A stretch of 64,000 nt of DNA from NCBI RefSeq assembly GCF_900105495.1, contig NZ_FNTF01000002.1, positions 1,029,501 through 1,093,500 on the forward strand, written 5' to 3'. Positions 26,658 to 33,824 of this stretch are shown in pieces; the stretch's first letter is position 1, and every line of letters begins with the position of its first letter. This DNA is from Pseudomonas frederiksbergensis. GTDB lineage: Bacteria; Pseudomonadota; Gammaproteobacteria; Pseudomonadales; Pseudomonadaceae. The position numbers were made by a program, and so were the translations under genes. Below the pieces are notes generated by a model that worked only from the letters and a program-made list of their open reading frames with translations, ran no database searches and was not told the origin of the DNA.

Positions 26658-27122
26658 TCAGTACCAGTTCGGATCTTTCTTCAGTTGTTCCATCAACAAG
26701 TCCTGCATGCCCTGGTCTGGCTTTCCAAGAAAGCGGTAGTCGGCATGCCGCGTGGGCGACTTGTCGGCCGGCAGCCCCGCAGGCACTTCGACCAGCATGG
26801 CGTAGGCTTCCTTCTTGTCGAAGCTGACGGCGACGATCAAGCGCTTGTTGAGGCACGTCGACTGCAATTCGCACAACGGCCCAACCAGATACTTTTCACC
26901 ATCTTCTTCAACGGCATTCATTTGCTCGGCGTCGCCGGACAGGTTCATGACCCATTCCGGCAAGCGTTCTTCCTTCTTCACCACGCCTTGCCAGGTTTCG
27001 CGGTACTGCGGGTCTGCCGTCAGCAACTCATTGACCCGCGCCTGGCCGTCATTGGCCGCTGTTGCCATGGCACTACCGCCCAGAAGCAGGGCGGCTGCCA
27101 GTGTCTTTAACAAAACGCTCAT
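26658..27122 (-). CDS. ivy: Ivy-family (vertebrate lysozyme inhibitor) homologue
   Basis: A 154-residue periplasmic protein with a signal peptide (about 1-22) and the Ivy fold: LLTADPQYRETWQGVV, a Cys-bracketed loop GPLCELQSTCLNKRL and VSFDKKEAYAMLVEVP. E. coli Ivy blocks c-type lysozyme with a histidine in the loop CKPHDC. Here the loop is CELQSTC and that histidine is missing, so inhibition of lysozyme cannot be assumed; control of lytic transglycosylases is an alternative. The ATG at 27122 has GAGG at 6 bp spacing. It starts 2 bp after the small DUF1328 gene. Confidence 0.8.
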   Translation of the reverse strand: MSVLLKTLAAALLLGGSAMATAANDGQARVNELLTADPQYRETWQGVVKKEERLPEWVMNLSGDAEQMNAVEEDGEKYLVGPLCELQSTCLNKRLIVAVSFDKKEAYAMLVEVPAGLPADKSPTRHADYRFLGKPDQGMQDLLMEQLKKDPNWY

Positions 27123-27124
27123 AT

Positions 27125-27361
<237 letters not shown>

Positions 27362-27369
27362 TCATGTAT

Positions 27370-27657
27370 TTAGAACACCCAACGTTCCTGGTGAGGCATC
27401 TCATCCGCAGGCTGAGCCTGGTCGACGTCCATCATTCGCATTGGGGGGCTGTCAGCCTGGTTGCTGCTGGCCGCACTGAAATGGGTTTGGGTCGGTTGTT
27501 GAAACGACAAGCGTGGCGCTTCTTGCTGTTGGTTCTGCTCCCAACGCTGAAACTGCTGGCCGGCGATCAAGGTGATCAGTAGCGCCAGAACAGCAAACAG
27601 ACCTTGCTGGATATGCAGTGGCGAGATACGCAACTGGGCGGCACGTTGGCGACTCAT
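27370..27657 (-). CDS. hypothetical single-span membrane protein, 95 aa
   Basis: Not recognised. Starts MSRQRAAQLRISPLHIQQG, one membrane segment (about 20-37, LFAVLALLITLIAGQQF), then a hydrophilic tail rich in Gln, Ser and Pro without cysteines, probably periplasmic. GGAGGAG lies at good distance before the ATG, a better start than an in-frame one 15 codons upstream. Eighty bp separate it from the DUF1328 gene downstream, so it could be the first gene of a DUF1328-ivy transcript. Confidence 0.6.
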   Translation of the reverse strand: MSRQRAAQLRISPLHIQQGLFAVLALLITLIAGQQFQRWEQNQQQEAPRLSFQQPTQTHFSAASSNQADSPPMRMMDVDQAQPADEMPHQERWVF

Positions 27658-27817
27658 CCTGAAGCTCCTCCCACTCTGTGGTGATTTTGTTAGGGGCGTC
27701 ATCTTGAAGGCCCCGGGTAATCAGAGTGTTGCAGGCGCCATGCCAGCTTTTTGAGATAAAAAAATCCAATTAAATCAATTAGTTATCAGTGGTGTGGAAA
27801 ACGTGGCGGACGCATCC

Positions 27818-27858
27818 TGCACGATGGTCCTTTGGAAGTCGTGCGTAATGCACGATGG
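27818..27858 (+). promoter_or_regulatory. operator-like repeats upstream of algB
   Basis: TGCACGATGG occurs twice, 31 bp apart (about three helical turns), and TCGTGC, the complement of GCACGA, lies at 27839-27844 between them, so the order is GCACGA, TCGTGC, GCACGA. Such phased half-sites suggest cooperative binding of a regulator. Which regulator is unknown. Confidence 0.4.
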
Positions 27859-27900
27859 GCTGTGTAGGAACTTTCAACATTTTTGAATTGCGAGGGGGAC

Positions 27901-27978
27901 ATGGATGTCACAAGGGGACACCGGCAATCGCCTGCGAACCGGCTATCTGATAAAAAAACAACAAAATCAGGCGATTAG
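27901..27978 (+). CDS. possible 25-codon upstream ORF before algB, doubtful
   Basis: ATG at 27901 with GCGAGGGGGAC just upstream, 25 codons and a TAG inside the right arm of the algB-leader hairpin. It is basic and hydrophilic (begins MDVTRGHRQS). It could be a leader peptide whose translation changes the hairpin, or chance. Confidence 0.25.
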   Translation: MDVTRGHRQSPANRLSDKKTTKSGD

Positions 27979-28093
27979 CCGTAGGGTGAGGGGAAAGCTA
28001 CGCTGCTGTGGCTGAAATCGACCAGAATCAACCATGCAACTTGCCCGATTATTCCGGGACTAACCAAGATTATTCATTAAGGAGCGTAGGAAA

Positions 28094-29440
28094 ATGGAGT
28101 CAGCCACTGAGCATCAAGGCCGCATTCTGCTGGTGGACGATGAGTCCGCCATCCTGCGTACGTTTCGTTATTGCCTCGAAGATGAAGGCTACAGCGTCGC
28201 TACCGCCAACAGCGCCGCTCAGGCTGATGCACTGCTTCAGCGTCAAGTGTTCGACCTGTGTTTCCTCGATCTGCGCCTGGGGGAAGACAACGGCCTTGAT
28301 GTGCTGGCTCAAATGCGCATTCAGGCGCCCTGGATGAGAGTAGTGATCGTCACCGCTCACTCGGCCGTGGACACGGCGGTCGATGCCATTCAGGCCGGGG
28401 CCGCTGACTATCTGGTCAAGCCTTGCAGCCCCGACCAATTACGCCTGGCCACCGCCAAGCAACTGGAAGTGCGGCAACTGTCGGCACGCCTGGAAGCTCT
28501 TGAAGGCGAAGTGCGCAAACCCAAGGATGGCCTGGACTCTCACAGCCCGGCGATGAAAGTCGTGCTCGAAACCGCCCGCCAGGTGGCCAACACCGATGCC
28601 AACATTTTGATTCTCGGCGAGTCTGGCACCGGTAAAGGCGAGCTGTCCCAGGCCATTCACGGCTGGAGCAAGCGCTCGAAGAAATCCTGCATCACGATCA
28701 ACTGCCCGTCCCTCACCGCCGAACTCATGGAAAGCGAGCTCTTCGGCCACAGTCGTGGCGCGTTCACCGGAGCTAGCGAAAGTACTCTGGGGCGTGTCAA
28801 TCAGGCCGACGGGGGGACGCTGTTTCTTGACGAGATCGGCGATTTTCCATTGGTTTTGCAACCAAAACTGTTGCGTTTTATCCAGGATAAAGAATACGAA
28901 CGGGTGGGCGACCCCATCACCCGCCGCGCCGATGTGCGCATCCTCGCGGCCACTAACCAGAACCTCGAAGACATGGTCCGCGACGGCCGTTTCCGTGAAG
29001 ATTTGCTCTACCGCCTGAACGTCATCACCTTGCACCTGCCGCCACTGCGCGAGCGCAGGGAGGATATCCTGAATCTGGCCGATCGCTTTCTGGCCCGTTT
29101 CGTCAAGGAATACGCACGCCCGGCTCGGGGTTTCAGCGATGACGCCCGTGAAGCGCTGCTCGGTTACCGCTGGCCGGGGAATATTCGCGAACTGCGCAAC
29201 GTTGTGGAGCGGGCAAGCATCATTTGCCCACAGGAACGGGTCGAGATCACTCACTTGGGCATGGCTGAAACCCCGGTGAACAACGCGCCTCGCATCGGCG
29301 CTGCGCTGAGCCTGGATGAATTGGAAAAAGCCCACATCGGAGCGGTCCTCGCCACGGCAGATACGCTGGACCAGGCCGCCAAGACCCTGGGTATCGATGC
29401 CTCGACGCTGTACCGAAAACGCAAGCAGTACAACTTGTGA
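28094..29440 (+). CDS. algB: two-component response regulator AlgB (NtrC family)
   Basis: A 448-residue regulator. The receiver domain (about 10-125) has phospho-acceptor Asp59 and Lys109; the AAA+ domain (about 150-385) has Walker A GESGTGKGE (175-183) and the sigma-54 contact loop GAFTGA (222-227); a Fis-type helix-turn-helix lies at the C-terminus (LDQAAKTLGIDASTLYRKR). AlgB is needed for high alginate production in P. aeruginosa and represses virulence genes when phosphorylated. It is followed by its kinase kinB. The name rests on full-length similarity and on the neighbours kinB and ampDh2. Confidence 0.93.
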   Translation: MESATEHQGRILLVDDESAILRTFRYCLEDEGYSVATANSAAQADALLQRQVFDLCFLDLRLGEDNGLDVLAQMRIQAPWMRVVIVTAHSAVDTAVDAIQAGAADYLVKPCSPDQLRLATAKQLEVRQLSARLEALEGEVRKPKDGLDSHSPAMKVVLETARQVANTDANILILGESGTGKGELSQAIHGWSKRSKKSCITINCPSLTAELMESELFGHSRGAFTGASESTLGRVNQADGGTLFLDEIGDFPLVLQPKLLRFIQDKEYERVGDPITRRADVRILAATNQNLEDMVRDGRFREDLLYRLNVITLHLPPLRERREDILNLADRFLARFVKEYARPARGFSDDAREALLGYRWPGNIRELRNVVERASIICPQERVEITHLGMAETPVNNAPRIGAALSLDELEKAHIGAVLATADTLDQAAKTLGIDASTLYRKRKQYNL

Positions 29441-29450
29441 GCTGTCTCCG

Positions 29451-31241
29451 ATGAGACTGGCAATGAAATTGCGCACGCGGCTGTTCTTGAGTATTTCCGC
29501 GCTGATCACCGTGGCACTGCTCGGGCTGTTGCTCGGGCTGGTCAGCGTGATGCAGATGGCGAGTTCCCAGGAAGCGCTGATTCGCAACAATTTCGCCACG
29601 CTCGACCTGGGACTGAAATTGCGCCAGAGCTTGGGTGATCAGATGATGATCATGCTCAGTGAGAAGCCGGATCCCGTAGCGTTCGAGGCGTCCAAACAGC
29701 AGTATTTCCAGTTGCTTGACGACGGCATTGTCCAAGCCAAGGCTGGCGATGAGCATCAGCAAGGTTTCGAACGGGCCAGGACGGACTACCTGAGCTTTCT
29801 CCAGGCGTACGACCTGTCGCGTGACTCGACGCAGGTGTTGAGTGGCAACAAAGAGCTCACCGAAAAACTCAATGCGCTGCGCAATAGTCTGATCGCCGAG
29901 CAAAAGCGTGCGCTGGATAACATCAATGCCACCGAACGGCAGGCCCGGGAGAGGGCGCTGCTGGTTGCCGGCCTGCTCGGGCTGGTGGGGCTGGCAGTGT
30001 TGATCATCGGCTTCGTCACCGCCCACGCTATCGCTCAGCGTTTTGGTGCGCCGATCGAGGCGCTGGCCCAAGCGGCGGACAACATCGGCCAAGGCAATTT
30101 CGAAGTGACGCTGCCGATTTCCTCGGCCGTGGAAATGAACCTGCTGACCAAGCGTTTCGGGATCATGGCCGAGGCCCTGCGTGAGCACCAGGCCACCAAT
30201 ATCGATGAGCTGCTCGCAGGCCAGCAGCGGTTGCAGGCCGTACTCGACAGCATCGACGATGGCTTGCTGATGATCGACCGCGATGGCCGTCTGGAACACC
30301 TCAATCCGGTTGCGCAACGTCAATTGGGCTGGGAAAGCGATCGTCTCGGTCAAGGTCTGGGGGTGGCGCTTGAGCGCCCCGAACTCGATGATCAGCTGCA
30401 ACTGGTACTGCGCGGGGGCACCCTGGAGCGCGCGCCTGAGGACCTGAGTATCGAGGTCGACGGGGAGTCGCGGTTGCTGACCTTTAGCCTGACGCCAGTC
30501 AGCCACACCCAAGGGCATATTCTGGGCGCCGTGATGGTGCTGCATGACGTCACCGAGCAGCGGGCGTTTGAGCGGGTGCGCAGCGAGTTCGTGCTGCGCG
30601 CCTCCCATGAATTGCGAACGCCGGTCACTGGAATGCACATGGCGTTCGGCCTGTTCCGCGAGCGCGCGCACTTTGCCAAGGACTCGCGTGAAGCTGATCT
30701 GCTGGACACCGTGAATGAGGAAATGCAGCGCTTGATGCAGTTGATCAATGACCTGCTGAACTTCTCCCGCTACCAGAACGGATTGCAGAAACTCACATTG
30801 GCACCGTGCTCCATCGAGGATTTGCTGGAGCAGGCCCGGACACGTTTTGCCGGCCAGGCACAAGAGCAGGGCCTCGAACTTCTAGTGGAAGTGCAAGGGC
30901 CATTACCGCGATTGCAGGCCGATCAGCCGCAGCTGGATCGGGTGCTCGACAACCTGATCGACAACGCGTTGCGCCATACCGCCACCGGCGGGCAAATACG
31001 TTTGCAGGCTCGACGCCATGGGGAGCGGGTGATTATCAGCGTCGAGGACAACGGCGAAGGCATTGCCTATGGCCAGCAGGGACGGATTTTCGAACCCTTT
31101 GTCCAGGTGGGTCGCAAGAAGGGCGGTGCCGGGCTCGGTCTGGCACTGTGCAAGGAAATCGTGCAGTTGCACGGCGGTCGGATGGGTGTTTATTCGCGGC
31201 CAGGGCAGGGTACTCAGTTTTATATGGCGTTGTCGGTTTAA
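29451..31241 (+). CDS. kinB: sensor histidine kinase/phosphatase KinB
   Basis: A 596-residue inner-membrane sensor paired with AlgB. Two membrane segments (about 12-35 and 168-190) enclose a periplasmic, mostly helical sensor domain; then HAMP (about 190-245), PAS (about 255-360), HisKA with His386 in RASHELRTP, and the ATPase domain (N box DNLIDNALRHT, G1 VEDNGEGIAYG, G2 GGAGLGLAL). P. aeruginosa KinB has 595 residues and acts mainly as an AlgB phosphatase. I chose the ATG at 29451; one four codons later is also possible. Confidence 0.92.
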   Translation: MRLAMKLRTRLFLSISALITVALLGLLLGLVSVMQMASSQEALIRNNFATLDLGLKLRQSLGDQMMIMLSEKPDPVAFEASKQQYFQLLDDGIVQAKAGDEHQQGFERARTDYLSFLQAYDLSRDSTQVLSGNKELTEKLNALRNSLIAEQKRALDNINATERQARERALLVAGLLGLVGLAVLIIGFVTAHAIAQRFGAPIEALAQAADNIGQGNFEVTLPISSAVEMNLLTKRFGIMAEALREHQATNIDELLAGQQRLQAVLDSIDDGLLMIDRDGRLEHLNPVAQRQLGWESDRLGQGLGVALERPELDDQLQLVLRGGTLERAPEDLSIEVDGESRLLTFSLTPVSHTQGHILGAVMVLHDVTEQRAFERVRSEFVLRASHELRTPVTGMHMAFGLFRERAHFAKDSREADLLDTVNEEMQRLMQLINDLLNFSRYQNGLQKLTLAPCSIEDLLEQARTRFAGQAQEQGLELLVEVQGPLPRLQADQPQLDRVLDNLIDNALRHTATGGQIRLQARRHGERVIISVEDNGEGIAYGQQGRIFEPFVQVGRKKGGAGLGLALCKEIVQLHGGRMGVYSRPGQGTQFYMALSV

Positions 31242-31253
31242 GCCACAATCGCT

Positions 31254-32867
31254 TCAGGCTTCATCATCGAGACGGCGGGCGGCCAATCGGCGGCCACGGG
31301 TAATCAGCTCGATGAATTGCACCGCACTTAATGCATGGGCGAACAGCCAGCCCTGACCGAACTTCACACCTTCGCTGCTCAGAAGCGCCGCCTGGGATTC
31401 AAGTTCGATGCCTTCAGCGATCACCTTGAGCTGCAGGGCCTGGGCCATGTGAATGATGTGCGGTGCGACACCGCTACTTGCAGCGTCATGACCCAGTGCA
31501 TCGATAAACGCCTTGTCGATTTTCAAGCAATCGACTGGCAGGGTTTGCAGATAGGCGAGGCTGCAATAGCCGGTGCCAAAGTCATCGATCAGCACTTGAT
31601 GCCCGACATCCCGCAAGGCTTGCAGGTTTTCCCGGGCGACCACAACATCGATCAATCCCCGCTCGGTAACCTCAAAGGCAATTTGCTTGGCCGCGACGCG
31701 GTGCAAGGTCAGCAGGCGCGCCATTACCTGGCCGATACGCGGCACCATGACGTCGCAGGCCGCCAGGTTGACCGAGATATACAGCTGCGGATTGGCCCGC
31801 AACAAGTGTCCCAGCTGTTCAAGCAGACGTTGCAGGACGAAATCGGTCATCTGGCGGATCTGGCCGGTGTTCTCCGCCATTGGAATAAACAGGTCGGGGC
31901 TGGTCAGGGTGCCGTCCGGTCTTCGCCAGCGCAGCAAGGCTTCGGCCCCGACACAGTTGCGGCTGTCGAGGTCGAATATCGGCTGATACAGCACCTGCAA
32001 TTCGCCTCGTCGTATGGCGCCACTCAGTTCGGCGTCCAGCGACTGTCGCTGGCGCACCAGCAGAAGCACCAGAAAACCCACGCATAAGGCGAGTAACAGG
32101 CTGGCCGGCAGCAACCACCACCAGACGGCGGGCACATGCATGCCGGTGCGCGGGCTGATCAGCACCAATTGGTATTCCGGGTTGTTGGTGGGCATGCGGT
32201 AGATCAAGCGGGAATGCGTTACTTGTAGTGCGTCGAGGCTTCTCGGGGGCCAGGGTTCTGTTGGTGGCCAGACCTGGGGGACACCCAGTACCGGAATCGC
32301 TCGCGTACCGTGGTCGAGCACCACCAGCAGGCTGCTTCCCGGTGGCAAGTCGACCATGTCGGTCAAATGCCCGCGAGACGTCGCGACGCGAAAATTACCG
32401 CGTCCGAGCATCAGCGCGGCGCGGTTTTCATCGGGTTCGGTGGTGGTGTTCAGCCAATAACTATAGGTCGGCCCTTTGATGTCGGGCGGTCTTATCATCG
32501 ACAGCCCTTCCTGGCGGGGGCGGTTGGAACAGATCCGCGAGGCGTCCATATAAGCGGCTTCGTAAACGAAACGGTAGTTGAAGCTGACCTGTTGCAAGGT
32601 CGCGATCATTTCGTCATCGCAGCCGCGTAACGGCTGGGCTTCAAGGTCGTCGAGACTTTCCCGCAATTGCCCGAACAGCTGCTCCAGGCGAGCAAGGAAG
32701 CGCTCGCCCTGGGCGTTCATCTCTGCGCTTTCGTTCTGCTCGACTTGATGCATGGCCACGAACAGGCTGCCGGTCATCAGGAGTATCGCGCTCAAGGCAG
32801 CAGCCAGCATCGCCAAAAACCAAGGGCGAAAGAACCAACTACGTAGTGTCTCTCGAGCAGCCGTCAT
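31254..32867 (-). CDS. CSS-motif EAL-domain cyclic-di-GMP phosphodiesterase
   Basis: A 537-residue inner-membrane enzyme. Membrane segments at about 17-39 and 242-264 enclose a periplasmic sensor domain of the CSS-motif type; the Cys-Ser pair is read as ICSN at about 110. The cytoplasmic EAL domain (about 275-525) has EALLRW (about 307), SVNLAA, the loop-6 glutamate in FEVTERG, and DDFGTGYCSLAYLQ, all catalytic residues present, so it should cut c-di-GMP. In this class disulfide formation by DsbA-type oxidation controls activity; dsbA lies 5 kb away. Convergent with kinB, 12 bp apart. Confidence 0.9.
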   Translation of the reverse strand: MTAARETLRSWFFRPWFLAMLAAALSAILLMTGSLFVAMHQVEQNESAEMNAQGERFLARLEQLFGQLRESLDDLEAQPLRGCDDEMIATLQQVSFNYRFVYEAAYMDASRICSNRPRQEGLSMIRPPDIKGPTYSYWLNTTTEPDENRAALMLGRGNFRVATSRGHLTDMVDLPPGSSLLVVLDHGTRAIPVLGVPQVWPPTEPWPPRSLDALQVTHSRLIYRMPTNNPEYQLVLISPRTGMHVPAVWWWLLPASLLLALCVGFLVLLLVRQRQSLDAELSGAIRRGELQVLYQPIFDLDSRNCVGAEALLRWRRPDGTLTSPDLFIPMAENTGQIRQMTDFVLQRLLEQLGHLLRANPQLYISVNLAACDVMVPRIGQVMARLLTLHRVAAKQIAFEVTERGLIDVVVARENLQALRDVGHQVLIDDFGTGYCSLAYLQTLPVDCLKIDKAFIDALGHDAASSGVAPHIIHMAQALQLKVIAEGIELESQAALLSSEGVKFGQGWLFAHALSAVQFIELITRGRRLAARRLDDEA

Positions 32868-32938
32868 AGGAATATCCGAAGTATTACCAATGAGTTATAG
32901 CTGCTGATTGAAAAAAAGCCCTGACCGTCGGGCGGGCG

Positions 32939-33721
32939 TCAGTATTTTGTCTGGTTCAAGACTTGTAGAAGCGCCGCGGTTTGCGCATCCGGTGTGCCAT
33001 CGAAACGTGTCGGTCGGAAATGCATCTGGAAGGCCGCAATCACATGACGTGTCGCCACATCCAGTTCGCCGGTTTGCGGCGTGGGATAACCCGCGCGGGC
33101 CAGCTGTGCCTGAAACCAGCTGATGGTTGGCAGTTGTACTTCGAACTGTACTTGCTGACGCGTTACGGCCTGCTCATTCGGCCAGACTCCCAGGCCTTCG
33201 GCAGCCAGACGCTTCCAGGGGAACAGCGGCCCCGGATCAAGCTTGCGCAGCGGGGCGATGTCGCTATGGCCGATGATGCTGCGGGGATTGATGGCGTAAC
33301 GCTTGCTGATGTCCTTGAGCAGGACGATCAGGGACTGGATCTGGTCTTCGCTGTAGGGATACCAAAGGCGCCCGGCAGGGGTGTCTTTAAAACCCGGGTT
33401 GACGATTTCGATGCCAATGGAGCTGGAGTTCAACCAGGTCCGGCCTTGCCATTCGCTTTCCCCGGCGTGCCAGGCTCGGACGTTTTCATCCATCAGCTTG
33501 TAAATGGTGGCGCCCTTGTCGTCGCCAATCAGATAGTGGCTGCTGACGTCGCCGTGAGTCAGCAGTTGCAGCGAACGCTCCAGTGACGCGGAGGTGTAGT
33601 GCACGACCACGAACTGAATTCGGCTGTCAAAGTTGGGTGAAGGGTGACTGGTGTTGAACCGGGGGCCGCTGGCACAGCCGGCCAACAGAATCAGAGACAC
33701 GATAAACGCTAGATATTTCAT
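32939..33721 (-). CDS. ampDh2: N-acetylmuramoyl-L-alanine amidase AmpDh2, lipoprotein
   Basis: A 260-residue lipoprotein amidase. The lipobox LAGC has Cys16; the Amidase_2 (AmpD-like) domain (about 35-175) has zinc ligands in VVVHYTS (about 40), the GHSDIAP histidine (about 150) and the DPG aspartate just after. A C-terminal peptidoglycan-binding domain follows (about 200-258). It cleaves the stem peptide from muramyl residues on the periplasmic side of the outer membrane. The start at 33721 gives the signal peptide. Confidence 0.9.
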   Translation of the reverse strand: MKYLAFIVSLILLAGCASGPRFNTSHPSPNFDSRIQFVVVHYTSASLERSLQLLTHGDVSSHYLIGDDKGATIYKLMDENVRAWHAGESEWQGRTWLNSSSIGIEIVNPGFKDTPAGRLWYPYSEDQIQSLIVLLKDISKRYAINPRSIIGHSDIAPLRKLDPGPLFPWKRLAAEGLGVWPNEQAVTRQQVQFEVQLPTISWFQAQLARAGYPTPQTGELDVATRHVIAAFQMHFRPTRFDGTPDAQTAALLQVLNQTKY

Positions 33722-33824
33722 GGCAGAAGGCAATACACGCAAGACAGTAATGCAACAGTGTAACGTACGGCCTTGCACGCAAACGGCCGCCGGGCAATTT
33801 TAAACAAAATGGAACAATTGATTC

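Larger units (their letters stand above)
27658..28093. other. 436-bp region upstream of algB with repeats, a hairpin and a short ORF
   Basis: Divergent control region for algB and the 95-aa protein gene. It contains TGCACGATGG twice (27818-27827 and 27849-27858), the inverted TCGTGC between them, a 13-14-bp inverted repeat (27922-27934 with 27968-27981) whose loop carries AACAACAA, and a 25-codon ORF, 27901-27978. A GAACTT hexamer at 27868-27873 lacks a matching AlgU -10. Confidence 0.5.

Noticed and set aside
27868..27873. GAACTT hexamer before algB as an AlgU promoter
   Set aside because: At 16 or 17 bp distance the downstream sequence reads GCGAG or CGAGG, without the TC-n-n-A -10 element.
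29316..29450. kinB start at 29316
   Set aside because: The upstream frame runs through algB in another phase; the frame before 29451 does not look like a KinB N-terminus.
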